From Lactobacillus sp. Sy-1 (GTDB lineage Bacteria; Bacillota; Bacilli; Lactobacillales; Lactobacillaceae), in assembly GCF_019303535.1 (NCBI RefSeq), contig NZ_JACCIU010000001.1:682001-746000 (forward strand): a stretch of DNA of 64,000 bases, given 5' to 3'. The first letter of the stretch is position 1. Each line of letters begins with the position of its first letter. The position numbers and the translations under genes are program-made. The notes under the pieces are model-generated. The model was not told the origin of the DNA. It worked only from the letters and a program-made list of their open reading frames with translations, and searched no databases. This document shows, one piece after another, positions 1-8,578 of this stretch.

Positions 1-2
1 CA

Positions 3-353
3 AGTTACCCCTCGCTTTATAAAATGCACTCGCTGTCATTAGTATCCGATTTAGTTTATCAAATTCGGCTTCATTTTGATTCGACGGACTTACAAAATCG
101 GGTCCAAACGTTTAACAGTAACTTTAATGGTAAGTTAGTGGCCCATGCGAGTGGGCCTGATATCTGGATTACGGCGTTTGATGCTTCATACCAAACCGCG
201 ATTAATAACCTAACTGATGATTTAGATACGCCACTAGATTCCGTAACTGTAATTAATGCACCTGCGGAAGATGACCCGATTGCTAGTGTGATGGGCACTC
301 CGGATGATCAAGATGGCTACGCAGCCATTGATAAAATCATTGCAGACGACTAG
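3..353 (+). CDS. 3' end of an unrecognised gene (5'-truncated by window edge)
   Basis: The reading frame is open from base 3 through the first ATG at 24, and no ribosome binding site precedes that ATG. The visible 116 codons are therefore probably the C-terminal part of a longer protein. The sequence is acidic towards its end (many Asp, ending IIADD), has no membrane segment, and shows no motif I recognise. It could also be a complete small protein starting at 24, but that would lack a Shine-Dalgarno. Function unknown. Confidence 0.55.
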   Translation, partial: SYPSLYKMHSLSLVSDLVYQIRLHFDSTDLQNRVQTFNSNFNGKLVAHASGPDIWITAFDASYQTAINNLTDDLDTPLDSVTVINAPAEDDPIASVMGTPDDQDGYAAIDKIIADD

Positions 354-356
354 AAT

Positions 357-385
357 TTGTTATCTCCCTACTAACCAGGTACAAT
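357..385 (+). promoter_or_regulatory. sigma-A-type promoter for the 426-1040 gene
   Basis: TTGTTA at 357-362 and TACAAT at 380-385 are separated by exactly 17 bases. The pair begins just after the stop codon of the preceding gene and leaves about 35 bases before the ATG at 426. Confidence 0.55.
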
Positions 386-425
386 AGTACGGTGGTCAGT
401 AATATTATTTTAAAGGAGTTTGCAT

Positions 426-1040
426 ATGATATCAGCCTGGAATCTGATTGGCCTTTCTGTGTGGGCAATCATCGGGGGTTATTTAATCTACCTGATTTTT
501 GCAATCAGAAACCGTAAACGACAGGCAATGCGTCAACAGGATAACAAATTAGCAAAACAGAATTTAATAATCTCAATATTTCAGGGACTTGGATTAGCGG
601 TTGCCATCATTCTAATGGTAACGGTTACCCTGCTTAACGATAAGTCTACAAGTAACGTTTCGGTAGTCAGGAGCTATCGACCAATTGCTTTGGATACAAA
701 CGGACGCAAGTCATACTATGTTAACGTCTATAATGATAAGCGCCAACCGACTAGGCAGTACTATACCTACTTGACTAGGGGGAAGCACTACCGAATTGCG
801 AGTGGCAGTTCAATGATTATAAGTAGTGGCGTCAACGTTTCGTTGCCAATTGCTACTTATCATTCGGATGTTAATCGAATGAAACAGTTAGATCATAAAT
901 ATCAAAAAGCGTGGGTTGAAACAATCTCAGCTAAGTATAAGCCTTCTGTTCTTAATGGATTAGGATTAAAAGTGGGACGGCAAGCTAGTTACTACGTGTT
1001 AATTAGGGTTCCTAACCAGTCGTTTATTTACTACCATTAA
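426..1040 (+). CDS. membrane-anchored protein of unknown function (LVIS_2131-like)
   Basis: A 204-residue protein with two hydrophobic segments near the N-terminus (about residues 3-25 and 45-65), separated by a basic loop. A roughly 135-residue Tyr-rich, probably extracellular C-terminal part follows. From memory it resembles small lactobacillar proteins labelled LVIS_2131 family; the function is not known. The start is set at ATG 426 because AAAGGAG lies at 412-418, seven bases upstream; an in-frame TTG at 420 overlaps that site and is unlikely. It is a single-gene unit with its own promoter and a terminator just behind it. Confidence 0.75.
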   Translation: MISAWNLIGLSVWAIIGGYLIYLIFAIRNRKRQAMRQQDNKLAKQNLIISIFQGLGLAVAIILMVTVTLLNDKSTSNVSVVRSYRPIALDTNGRKSYYVNVYNDKRQPTRQYYTYLTRGKHYRIASGSSMIISSGVNVSLPIATYHSDVNRMKQLDHKYQKAWVETISAKYKPSVLNGLGLKVGRQASYYVLIRVPNQSFIYYH

Positions 1041-1046
1041 GGGATT

Positions 1047-1080
1047 AAAAAACAGTGCCGAATTTCGGCACTGTTTTTTT
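1047..1080. terminator. bidirectional intrinsic terminator
   Basis: A perfect 10-bp stem (1051-1060 with 1066-1075) is flanked by an A-run on the left and a T-run on the right. It can end both the plus-strand gene at 1040 and the minus-strand gene ending at 1079. Confidence 0.85.
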
Positions 1081-2917
1081 ACATTAATTCATCTGATTGC
1101 TCGGATAGTTTTAAAATTTGGTGACTGATTTGTTCAGCGGTATGGTGGTTATCATCGTCCCCATTCATTGGAAAGACGGTCGTTAACCAGCGAATTCCTT
1201 CTGTTAACGTACCGAAAACGAATAGACCAGGAGTTATCTGGTTGGCCCCCGAAATGGCTTGATCAGTATCAGGGTCAATATTAATGGCGTTGATTGGTAC
1301 CGATTTATCATTAGCATCCTTAAAAGCAGCCGGCTCAATAATGTGATTTTTGAGCATCCCGTTAATTAATTCACTCTTGGTAGTGGCGAAGTTTAGTCGT
1401 GGAATGCGCGCTTCAATTAGGGCGTCGGCAACTACCGGTTCCTTTGGATAATACTTTGAAAGGGCGACGAAGTGCTTGTTTGCACCAATTACGTTCATCC
1501 CGGGGCCCAAGATGGTAACGATTCCAGTGTTCATGAGGGCAATAAGCTGTCTGAACCGTAGGGCTGGAGCTCCATTCGACAGTAATTGACTATTGGATTT
1601 AAAGGTGGTCAAGAACTGGCTTAGATAGTCAGATTCTGCGAAGTCATCCTCTTCAATCGTTTCACGAAGCGTTTTCCGCACTTCCTTATAGACGGTCAAT
1701 GCAGATGATAGTGGTCCCACCCCTAGGCCAGCTTCAGCGTCGGCAGCGGTAGCACGTAACCAGTTGATCAACGTCTGCTGATAATCAGCAGTGGTGGTAA
1801 TTGGCGTTCCTGCAACCGGATTCAATAGAAATTCCCACCGTAGAATGTCAGCAGGTTTGAACGGTCCCGCTTGAATGGCTGCCTCCGGATTTGAAACGAA
1901 TTGGTTTGTAAATTCAGTAATGTCGACCGTTGGGTAACTGCGCTTTAAAGTTAATTGGTAGTACACTAGCTCAATTTCATGGCGCATTAACCGGCTAAAC
2001 GTGGCAACTGGTAACTTTCCATTGATCTTCGCCTGATTAATTTTAGCCCTTGTAACAAAGTGGGCGGTAAATTGATAGTCATCGTTATTACCAACCACGG
2101 CCTTTGGATAATAGGTGACTCCCCGTCTCGAACCAGCGTAGATGTGCGGTTCATTTCCGGAAGGATGGTAGGTGAGACTGCCGTCTGGATTCGAACTAAA
2201 CTTACCACCGCGGTCAATTGTGAGTTTAACTAGCTCATCAAAGAAACTCATCCCAAGTCCCCGAATGATAACGGTTTGTTCTTCACTGATTGAGTTACTT
2301 TTTACATCTCCAGGGTAAGCAGGCGCCTGGTAATAAAGTCCGTTTTGCTCAGCATAATCGGCTAATGACTGTTCGGTTTGCGTCAGTTGATTAACGCTAG
2401 TGTTAATCGTCATTACGATTTGATCAACCGGGATGGTTCCATTATTTGAAGTGATTTTCCACCCCGGCTTGGTAGCGGTAACTTTTTTAACCGCCACTTG
2501 GTGGTATTCAACGGTTACGTTAGCGGGAAGGGTCTCCCTTATTTGTTGATAGAACCACTGGGCATAAACCCCTAGTAACACTCGTGGTGAGTAGCTATTG
2601 GGGGTTAGTGCCTTAGCAAGCTCAATGAACTTTGCTGGATAGTGGTGTGTTTTGATAAAATCTGGAGCCTGTGTCTGAGACCACTGGTAGAGATTCAAGT
2701 CCGCCAGTTTAGTTCCGGCGGTTAATGAAAGATCTACCGCGATTGTGTTCATGATTAAATTGGTGGATTGATCAGTTCGCCATACCTGACCGCCAGGTAA
2801 AAACGGATCAAATAAGTGAATTGATAATGAATCTTGATTGCTTTGATTAAAGTTATGAACTAGATGGGAGAGGGTGATCAACCCCCGTGGTCCACCACCA
2901 ATAATTCCAACTTTCAT
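1079..2917 (-). CDS. FAD/NAD(P)-binding protein
   Basis: A 612-residue protein that opens with the dinucleotide-binding motif GIIGGGPRG at residues 4-12, as in large FAD/NAD(P)-binding proteins of the pfam NAD_binding_9 type. These are thought to be flavin-dependent oxidoreductases or hydroxylase-like enzymes, with unknown substrate in lactobacilli. The GPGMNVIG segment in the C-terminal third fits a second nucleotide-contact region. No signal peptide is seen. AGGAGG lies 7 bases before the ATG. It is the second gene of a two-gene unit 12 bases downstream of the NAD(P)HX epimerase gene; a shared link to nicotinamide nucleotide metabolism is only an inference. Confidence 0.8.
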   Translation of the reverse strand: MKVGIIGGGPRGLITLSHLVHNFNQSNQDSLSIHLFDPFLPGGQVWRTDQSTNLIMNTIAVDLSLTAGTKLADLNLYQWSQTQAPDFIKTHHYPAKFIELAKALTPNSYSPRVLLGVYAQWFYQQIRETLPANVTVEYHQVAVKKVTATKPGWKITSNNGTIPVDQIVMTINTSVNQLTQTEQSLADYAEQNGLYYQAPAYPGDVKSNSISEEQTVIIRGLGMSFFDELVKLTIDRGGKFSSNPDGSLTYHPSGNEPHIYAGSRRGVTYYPKAVVGNNDDYQFTAHFVTRAKINQAKINGKLPVATFSRLMRHEIELVYYQLTLKRSYPTVDITEFTNQFVSNPEAAIQAGPFKPADILRWEFLLNPVAGTPITTTADYQQTLINWLRATAADAEAGLGVGPLSSALTVYKEVRKTLRETIEEDDFAESDYLSQFLTTFKSNSQLLSNGAPALRFRQLIALMNTGIVTILGPGMNVIGANKHFVALSKYYPKEPVVADALIEARIPRLNFATTKSELINGMLKNHIIEPAAFKDANDKSVPINAINIDPDTDQAISGANQITPGLFVFGTLTEGIRWLTTVFPMNGDDDNHHTAEQISHQILKLSEQSDELM

Positions 2918-2929
2918 AAATAATGCCTC

Positions 2930-3571
2930 CTAATTTTTAATGGCCTTAGGATCGTATACGCCGATATCATCGATGAATAATTGACCGCAGAATGCTTGAC
3001 CGGTAGTTGAACTCATTCCAATCTTAGCATATGCAAAGGTTGCGGTCGCATTGGCATGGACAGCAATCCCCATTTCCGTCCCACTCTCGGCGTTTAGTCC
3101 CGATGGCACGTCGATTGATAATATCTTTGCGTTACTACCATTAATGCTTTTAATGATTTGCTGGTAGTTACCAGTTACGAACCGGGAAAGACCAATTCCA
3201 AAAATGGCATCGATGATGACCGTGTATGAGTCCCAATCAGAAATGCCACCTTGAATAATGTTTACGCCGTAGTGCTTGGCAAACTCGAGCTGTTGGGTTC
3301 TTTCAATTGTTGCATGGTTAGGATCACCCACTAATAGTACATCTACTTGAGCTCCCCGAACTTGAAGTAATCGGGAAATAGCTAATCCATCACCACCGTT
3401 ATTTCCAGATCCAGCAACGACTAATACGCGGCTTAAATTCCAGTTTAACCGCACTAGATTATCGACACTTTTGAGGGCAGCTCGTTCCATCAATACTAAT
3501 GACGGAATACCAACTTCACGCATTGTGTATAAGTCAAATGCTTTGGCCTCACTAACGGAAATTGTTTTCAA
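2930..3571 (-). CDS. nnrE: NAD(P)H-hydrate epimerase
   Basis: Interconverts the R and S forms of damaged, hydrated NAD(P)H so that the partner dehydratase can repair it; a cytosolic repair enzyme. The YjeF_N fold is indicated by VVAGSGNNGGDGL (phosphate and substrate loop), IIDAIFGIGL and the SIDVPSGLNAESG segment. At 213 residues it is a stand-alone epimerase without the fused dehydratase found in E. coli. The start is taken as TTG at 3571, since AAAGGA at 3586-3581 is well placed upstream; the longer frame to 3619 has no such site and adds unconserved residues. First gene of a unit with the FAD-binding protein gene. Confidence 0.88.
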   Translation of the reverse strand: MKTISVSEAKAFDLYTMREVGIPSLVLMERAALKSVDNLVRLNWNLSRVLVVAGSGNNGGDGLAISRLLQVRGAQVDVLLVGDPNHATIERTQQLEFAKHYGVNIIQGGISDWDSYTVIIDAIFGIGLSRFVTGNYQQIIKSINGSNAKILSIDVPSGLNAESGTEMGIAVHANATATFAYAKIGMSSTTGQAFCGQLFIDDIGVYDPKAIKN

Positions 3572-3644
3572 AATTACACATCCTTTATCACTTAATACTT
3601 TATTAATATTATTAAACAAATTAAAAATTAAATAAAGCGACTCG

Positions 3645-3653
3645 TGTTATAAT
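3645..3653 (+). promoter_or_regulatory. extended -10 promoter
   Basis: TGTTATAAT (TG at 3645-3646, TATAAT at 3648-3653) lies 34 bases before the ATG at 3687. No clear -35 box is seen, which is typical of extended -10 promoters. Confidence 0.45.
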
Positions 3654-3686
3654 TTTAATAATAATGAAAGTTGGAAGGTTGATTTA

Positions 3687-4013
3687 ATGAGCGAATACAT
3701 TCCAGAAAACATGCGCGAAGTTAAACACGCGTTAATTGACTTTGAAGATGAGGGCAAGCAGGTGGATCCCGATCAGTTCATTGCTAAAACGGTTGAAAGT
3801 TTATTTCAAGTGTATTTAGATGAAGCTGAAGAAGGGCATTACGATACTGCAAGACTAGTTCAACCGGACTTATTTCAAGTGTTCGATTTATCAAATCAGG
3901 TGATTCATGAAGAACGTTCAACTGCTGCCAGCTTTGTGGACGATTTCAAGAATGATTCGGAAAAGTTATTGATGCACCTAGGGGACGTCGCCTACGATGT
4001 TGCGGCCCAGTAA
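3687..4013 (+). CDS. small acidic protein, function unknown
   Basis: A 108-residue soluble, acidic protein (many Asp and Glu) with probable helical character and no membrane segment. GGAAGG lies about 9 bases before the ATG. I recognise no motif. It stands alone between a divergent repair operon and a convergent PEBP gene, and ends at a bidirectional terminator. Function not assigned. Confidence 0.75.
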   Translation: MSEYIPENMREVKHALIDFEDEGKQVDPDQFIAKTVESLFQVYLDEAEEGHYDTARLVQPDLFQVFDLSNQVIHEERSTAASFVDDFKNDSEKLLMHLGDVAYDVAAQ

Positions 4014-4044
4014 AAAGGTTGGTGGAATTTCCACCAACCTTTTT
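4012..4044. terminator. bidirectional intrinsic terminator
   Basis: A 14-bp perfect stem (4012-4025 with 4031-4044) has a five-base loop and A/T runs in both arms. It separates two convergent genes and overlaps the stop codon of the minus-strand gene. Confidence 0.88.
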
Positions 4045-4552
4045 ACTTTAAGACGGGTAATTCAACACTGGCTTGTTCAATTACATGGCCCTTCATTTGA
4101 TGTCGCAGCTCGTTTAACCAAAATCCATCTTGTAATGGAAGTTTGGTGTCTAGGGCATAGATGGTAAGGGTGTAATCATGGTCACAATTAGGTGGGGTTG
4201 GCCCCAAATAACGTTGACTGATTACTGGATCTAGTGGTCCAGCTAGCGGACCGGCGGTACTATTATTTCCGTGCACTAACCCGATTGAGTCGTTATGGCT
4301 AGCGTTTTCCGGAATTAAGGTTGTTTTAGGGTCGATGTTACAAGCGACCCAATGAATGTACGCAAATCCACAGACTGGAATTGAATCCCAATCTAGCATC
4401 ACTAATGATAGTGATTGAGTATTTTCGGGAACGTTATTAATTTCAATTGGAAATGAAATAAATGGCACGTTACCAATCTTTTGGTCGGGGGCGGCATGTT
4501 TGGTATATTGATCCCCCAAGTGGCCGTTGGTTAGTGGAACGTTAATATTCAT
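4043..4552 (-). CDS. YbhB/YbcL-type PEBP (Raf kinase inhibitor-like) protein
   Basis: A 169-residue cytosolic protein of the phosphatidylethanolamine-binding family. It shows the family ligand pocket signature in the order DWDSIPVCGFAYIHWVACNI, then the GPxPP-like segment YLGPTPPNCDHDYTLTIYALD. The cellular role in bacteria is unknown. Two ATGs are possible: the one at 4561 abuts the AGGAG, while the one at 4552 has a normal 9-base spacing and is chosen. It is monocistronic. Confidence 0.85.
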   Translation of the reverse strand: MNINVPLTNGHLGDQYTKHAAPDQKIGNVPFISFPIEINNVPENTQSLSLVMLDWDSIPVCGFAYIHWVACNIDPKTTLIPENASHNDSIGLVHGNNSTAGPLAGPLDPVISQRYLGPTPPNCDHDYTLTIYALDTKLPLQDGFWLNELRHQMKGHVIEQASVELPVLK

Positions 4553-4674
4553 AATAGACATCTCCTTTCTTAATTAATTATTATACGCTCCCATTTAAAT
4601 GTTAAATATTAAAGTCTTTCTTAACGATAACAATAAAATGCTATTTATCCCTGTTTTAATTCAGAGTTTTATTA

Positions 4675-4680
4675 TATAAT
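4675..4680 (+). promoter_or_regulatory. -10 element upstream of gtfA
   Basis: TATAAT at 4675-4680 in an AT-rich stretch about 60 bases before the gtfA ATG. The -35 region (TGTTTT at 4652-4657, 17-base spacer) is poor, so the promoter call is tentative. Confidence 0.4.
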
Positions 4681-4742
4681 ACTAGTCAGACAGTACTAAT
4701 GATACTGAAAATAAGCGTTACATAAGGTAGGTAATTAAATTT

Positions 4743-6362
4743 ATGAACTTTTTTATGAACTCAAGCTTTAACGCTAAAAATTCAGGAATCGAACATGCTC
4801 AATTAAAAAGAGCTTTTCTTTTCCGTAAGAATAAGGAAGCTTACAAGCTAGTCTTCCGTGAATGGAATCCACTTCTCCATTTCCACTTAAATAACGTGGG
4901 AATTCATGATGATGAAATCTTAAATCTTTTTGATTTCTTCCAGGAAGCTGAAGATGTTAAGGAAAAGGCAGTTAGACCAGAAGATCTCGACTTTGGGGTT
5001 TCTGATTTAACTTACCAAAATGATGATGAACACAACCGGGTAATTGTATTTAAGGACAAATTAATCATTGCTCGTGTTAACTGCTTTGGTAAGGACATTA
5101 CCGATGACAAGCGGGTTCAATCAGTAGAACTTTTTGATGGATTTGCTAACTTATACCGGGTTGATTTCTACGATTACCGTGGATTCAAGTCAATGGTTCA
5201 ATGGTATACTCCAGATAACAAGATTGCTACTGAAACTTGGTACAGTGTTGACGGCCGTCCAGTTGTTGAAGACTACTACCGTTTAAACGCACAAGGTAAG
5301 ATGGACAAGTCTGGTTGGAAGACCATCGACAGAAAGGGGACTGTTCGTCAATATGATACAATTGACGGCGTACTCTTGGAATTCTTGAATGCTAATAACC
5401 ACAAGTACCTTCGTAAGACTAAGCCAAACATCTTTATCATGGACCGTTCTGACTTATACGAAGAATTATTACCTGAATTACGTGAACCTGCATACACTGT
5501 ATTGCATCTTCATAACTCACATGCTGGGGATGCTCAAAAACCAAACACTTCCATCATGAACAACAACTACGAATACAGTTTAACTGACGCTAACAGATAT
5601 GATGCCATCATTTCTGCTACTCATAAACAAACTGAAGACGTTGAATACCGGTTTGCACCTAAGGCCGCAATGTTCACGATTCCAGTTGGGGTTATTCCTG
5701 ATAAGCACTTTGATGAACCACGGGTTCCAATGAAGGACCGTAAGTTCGGTAGTGTGATTGCCACTGCCCGGATCGCTCCTGAAAAGCAATTGGACAAGGT
5801 GATTCGGGCTGCCGGAATTGCTCGTAAGACGGTTCCGGAAGTTACAGTTGACCTTTATGGATACATTGACCACTCAAACGATGATATTGCTATGAAGCGG
5901 ATTAATGAAGCCATTAAGGACTACCACATGGAAGATGCCGTTCACATTCACAGTTACGTTAACAACGTATCCATCGTTCAAAAGAACGCTCAAATCTACG
6001 GATTAGCATCAGTCATGGAAGGATTTAACTTGGCCATGATGGAAGCTCAATCCGAAGGTGATGTTGGTATCACTTACGATGTTAACTATGGTCCTAACGA
6101 ATTAGTTGTGGACAATGAAAATGGTTACATTGTTGATTATGGTGACTACAAGAAGATGGGTCAATACATGACTGACCTATTTACCAATCCTGATCAATTA
6201 CAAAAGATGTCTGATGAAGCCTATGAACTTTCAAAGCGTTACTCAGAAACTAACGTTTGGAAGGCATGGAAGGAATTATTAGACGATGCTGCTAAGAAGT
6301 GGAAGCACAAGATGGCAGTATGGAACCCTGATATTGAAAAGGGTCTTGAAAAACTAGATTAA
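4743..6362 (+). CDS. gtfA: GtfA-type glycosyltransferase (TagE/TarM-like, GT4 fold)
   Basis: A 539-residue cytosolic glycosyltransferase. It resembles lactobacillar proteins first called TagE (poly-glycerolphosphate glucosyltransferase), a pair of which in Lactobacillus plantarum was renamed GtfA/GtfB because both are needed for protein O-glycosylation. The N-terminal half is the family-specific extension with NSGIEHAQLKRAFLF at its start; the C-terminal half is a Rossmann domain holding the retaining-GT E-x7-E motif (E426 and E434, within MEGFNLAMME). The ATG at 4743 is used because family members begin with the same xxFFxNS pattern. Next gene is gtfB, 17 bases on. Teichoic acid glucosylation remains an alternative. 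Confidence 0.8.
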   Translation: MNFFMNSSFNAKNSGIEHAQLKRAFLFRKNKEAYKLVFREWNPLLHFHLNNVGIHDDEILNLFDFFQEAEDVKEKAVRPEDLDFGVSDLTYQNDDEHNRVIVFKDKLIIARVNCFGKDITDDKRVQSVELFDGFANLYRVDFYDYRGFKSMVQWYTPDNKIATETWYSVDGRPVVEDYYRLNAQGKMDKSGWKTIDRKGTVRQYDTIDGVLLEFLNANNHKYLRKTKPNIFIMDRSDLYEELLPELREPAYTVLHLHNSHAGDAQKPNTSIMNNNYEYSLTDANRYDAIISATHKQTEDVEYRFAPKAAMFTIPVGVIPDKHFDEPRVPMKDRKFGSVIATARIAPEKQLDKVIRAAGIARKTVPEVTVDLYGYIDHSNDDIAMKRINEAIKDYHMEDAVHIHSYVNNVSIVQKNAQIYGLASVMEGFNLAMMEAQSEGDVGITYDVNYGPNELVVDNENGYIVDYGDYKKMGQYMTDLFTNPDQLQKMSDEAYELSKRYSETNVWKAWKELLDDAAKKWKHKMAVWNPDIEKGLEKLD

Positions 6363-6379
6363 GGAGCGGCTGAATAGAT

Positions 6380-7906
6380 ATGACTAAAACGTTTTTATTT
6401 GTAAACGAAAACATTTTTACATTCAATTCCGGAACTGAATTTTCCGCAATGAATCGTCAAAAATTATTTAAGGAAAACAAGCGAAGTTCAAAGATTGTTA
6501 CTCGTAACTACAACCAAGGACTTCATCAAGAAATTGAAAAGTACGGTTTGGATAGCGATGACGTACTAAACATGTATGATTACTTCCAAAACGTTACTGA
6601 TGTTCCCCACAAGCATGCCTTCTTACGTTACTCTGACATGGTTGACAAGAACGAATACAAGATTGATGGGGTTGACAATAACAAGTCATACATCGAACAA
6701 AAGGGTAAGGTTGTTGCACAAGTAAACATCTTCCCACTTACTGTTGGTGAAATCGGAACGGTTGATTACTACGACCGTTTTGGTAACACTAGTAGTCGGG
6801 ATGTTTGGGATGGTCGCGGATTCCGTTCCAAGACCCAATACCTTCATCCAGATGGTCAAGTAGGACACGAAATTCTATTTGATTACAAAGGAAATGCAGT
6901 GATGGAAATCACTCATATGAACATCAACGGCCAAGTGCACCCAACGATGTTCAAGTTATTAAACTACAAGGGTCACAATCGTCGTTTTAACACTGAAGAT
7001 GAATTATTCGAATTCTTCTTAAATGAAATTTCTGATCCTAAGACGACCGTATTAATTAACGATCGTCCTACATTAACTGAAGTTGTTGCACGGGTTAAGA
7101 ATGTGGCTGCTAGATACCAATTCTTACACAATGAACAAACAACTGATGCTAACTTAGCTGGTAGTGCTAAGGGTAAGTTATACCCAATCTTGGAAACTTT
7201 ATTCCACAAGCACTTACCTGATTACGATGGTTTAATCGTCTCAACTCCACAACAACGGGACGACTTAAGCCGTCTCTTCCCAGAAATCAAGACTTATGCA
7301 ATCTTTGATACTGCATTATTTAATGATCAAGAAGAGAAGATTCGTGAATCACTTAGTGATGATCGTGACAACAACGTTGTTTATGTTGGTCGGATTTTCC
7401 ACGATAAACACATTGATCAATTACTACAAATCGTTAGTTTTGCTAAAAACAGAGTTCCAAACATCCACTTGGATGTTGTTGGTTACTTCGAATCAGAAGA
7501 ATACCGTCAAGAACTATTGGAATTAGCTAAAAAGTTAGGGCTTGAAACTAACGTTGACTTCAAGGGTTACCTTGTTGGTAAGGACAAGGAAGCTGTTTTA
7601 AGCCAAGCTAAGGTAATGGTTCAAACTTCATTTGGTGAAGGTTTGAGTATGTCATTAGTAAACGGTCTAGAATATGGTCTTGCTGAAGTAGCATACGATG
7701 TTAACTACGGTCCTAGAAATATCATTGATAATGATGTTAATGGTTATCTAATTCCTGCTGGTAACGTTCGTGAAGCTGCTAGTCATATTGATGACATTTT
7801 ATTAGATAACAAGTTATTTAAGAAATTAAGTAATGGTTCACTAGTTAAGGCTAAGGAATTCAGTTCTGAAAATGTTAATAAGCAATGGGATCAAATTGAT
7901 AAATAA
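6380..7906 (+). CDS. gtfB: GtfB-type partner glycosyltransferase with degenerate active site
   Basis: A 508-residue paralogue of the upstream gene product, with the matching start pattern (FxFNSGTEFSAMNRQKLF). At the position of the catalytic E-x7-E motif it reads E420-x7-N428 (EGLSMSLVN), so the second glutamate is missing. In the characterised GtfA/GtfB pairs of streptococci, GtfB is a non-catalytic helper that binds GtfA and the acceptor protein, and the altered motif fits that role. AAGGAG lies about 13 bases before the ATG and the two genes are surely co-transcribed. The terminator follows directly. Confidence 0.78.
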   Translation: MTKTFLFVNENIFTFNSGTEFSAMNRQKLFKENKRSSKIVTRNYNQGLHQEIEKYGLDSDDVLNMYDYFQNVTDVPHKHAFLRYSDMVDKNEYKIDGVDNNKSYIEQKGKVVAQVNIFPLTVGEIGTVDYYDRFGNTSSRDVWDGRGFRSKTQYLHPDGQVGHEILFDYKGNAVMEITHMNINGQVHPTMFKLLNYKGHNRRFNTEDELFEFFLNEISDPKTTVLINDRPTLTEVVARVKNVAARYQFLHNEQTTDANLAGSAKGKLYPILETLFHKHLPDYDGLIVSTPQQRDDLSRLFPEIKTYAIFDTALFNDQEEKIRESLSDDRDNNVVYVGRIFHDKHIDQLLQIVSFAKNRVPNIHLDVVGYFESEEYRQELLELAKKLGLETNVDFKGYLVGKDKEAVLSQAKVMVQTSFGEGLSMSLVNGLEYGLAEVAYDVNYGPRNIIDNDVNGYLIPAGNVREAASHIDDILLDNKLFKKLSNGSLVKAKEFSSENVNKQWDQIDK

Positions 7907-7916
7907 TTGATTCTAC

Positions 7917-7957
7917 AAAAAATCCTGTGAATTTTATAATTCACAGGATTTTTTTAT
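7917..7957. terminator. bidirectional intrinsic terminator
   Basis: A 13-bp perfect stem (7921-7933 with 7938-7950) is flanked by A-run and T-run. It serves gtfB and the convergent Ser-rich protein gene. Confidence 0.88.
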
Positions 7958-8469
7958 TTAACAAAGTTAAGAACGTAGTAACCTTGTCCATCTGATGTAA
8001 TTGTGTAGTTACTGTAACCGGCTTGAATCCAACTGGATTGAGTAGCTTTAGCCCAACTAGTGGCATCAGCAACCGAACTAAACTGCCGTGGAGAACTGAA
8101 TGAGTTTCCGTTTACGGGTTGTTTAGGTGGTTCATTGCTATTTTGATTAGCATTGGTTTTTTGATGGTTACTGGTTGCGCTAGATTGGTTAGCTTTTTTA
8201 TTTGAGCTACTGCTGTTTTTAGTACTGGAACTGCTGCTACTAGCCTTACTGCTCGAACTAACTAGCGATGATTGAGCGGCTTGATTGCCACTACTGTGAC
8301 CGGAAGTTAGGAGTTTAATCCCACCAACGAGCAGGCCGATTACGATTACTAGTCCAAGAATCCAAGGCCATACCTTAAAGTTTTTGGGGTCTGGATTTGG
8401 ATTGGGTTGTTTAGCCCCCTTATTAAAGTCATAGCGTTTTACTCGTGACTGCGGATCTTGATTGTTCAA
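7954..8469 (-). CDS. membrane-anchored protein with Ser-rich linker
   Basis: A 171-residue protein: about 35 cytoplasmic residues, one membrane helix near residues 36-55 (WPWILGLVIVIGLLVGG), a Ser/Asn/Lys-rich linker of about 65 residues, and a compact C-terminal domain (from FSSVADATSWAKATQ to the end) that I do not recognise. The topology puts the linker outside the cell. The start is TTG at 8469, because GGAGGG precedes it by five bases; the upstream in-frame codons overlap that site. Its position convergent with gtfAB and its Ser-rich linker make it a possible O-glycosylation acceptor, which is inference only. Confidence 0.78.
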   Translation of the reverse strand: MNNQDPQSRVKRYDFNKGAKQPNPNPDPKNFKVWPWILGLVIVIGLLVGGIKLLTSGHSSGNQAAQSSLVSSSSKASSSSSSTKNSSSSNKKANQSSATSNHQKTNANQNSNEPPKQPVNGNSFSSPRQFSSVADATSWAKATQSSWIQAGYSNYTITSDGQGYYVLNFVK

Positions 8470-8520
8470 ATAGAATCCCTCCAAAAGTTAATGCTACCTT
8501 TAGCATTAATTAACATTATA

Positions 8521-8570
8521 CCAAAAAGCCAGCCCCAATGCATATTTTTGACATTTGGGCTGGCTTTTGG
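8521..8570 (-). terminator. intrinsic terminator after trpZ
   Basis: An almost perfect inverted repeat (CCAAAA..GCCAGCCC on the left, GGGCTGGC..TTTTGG on the right) lies immediately downstream of the ATPase gene stop codon on the minus strand. Confidence 0.75.
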
Positions 8571-8578
8571 ATTATTAA

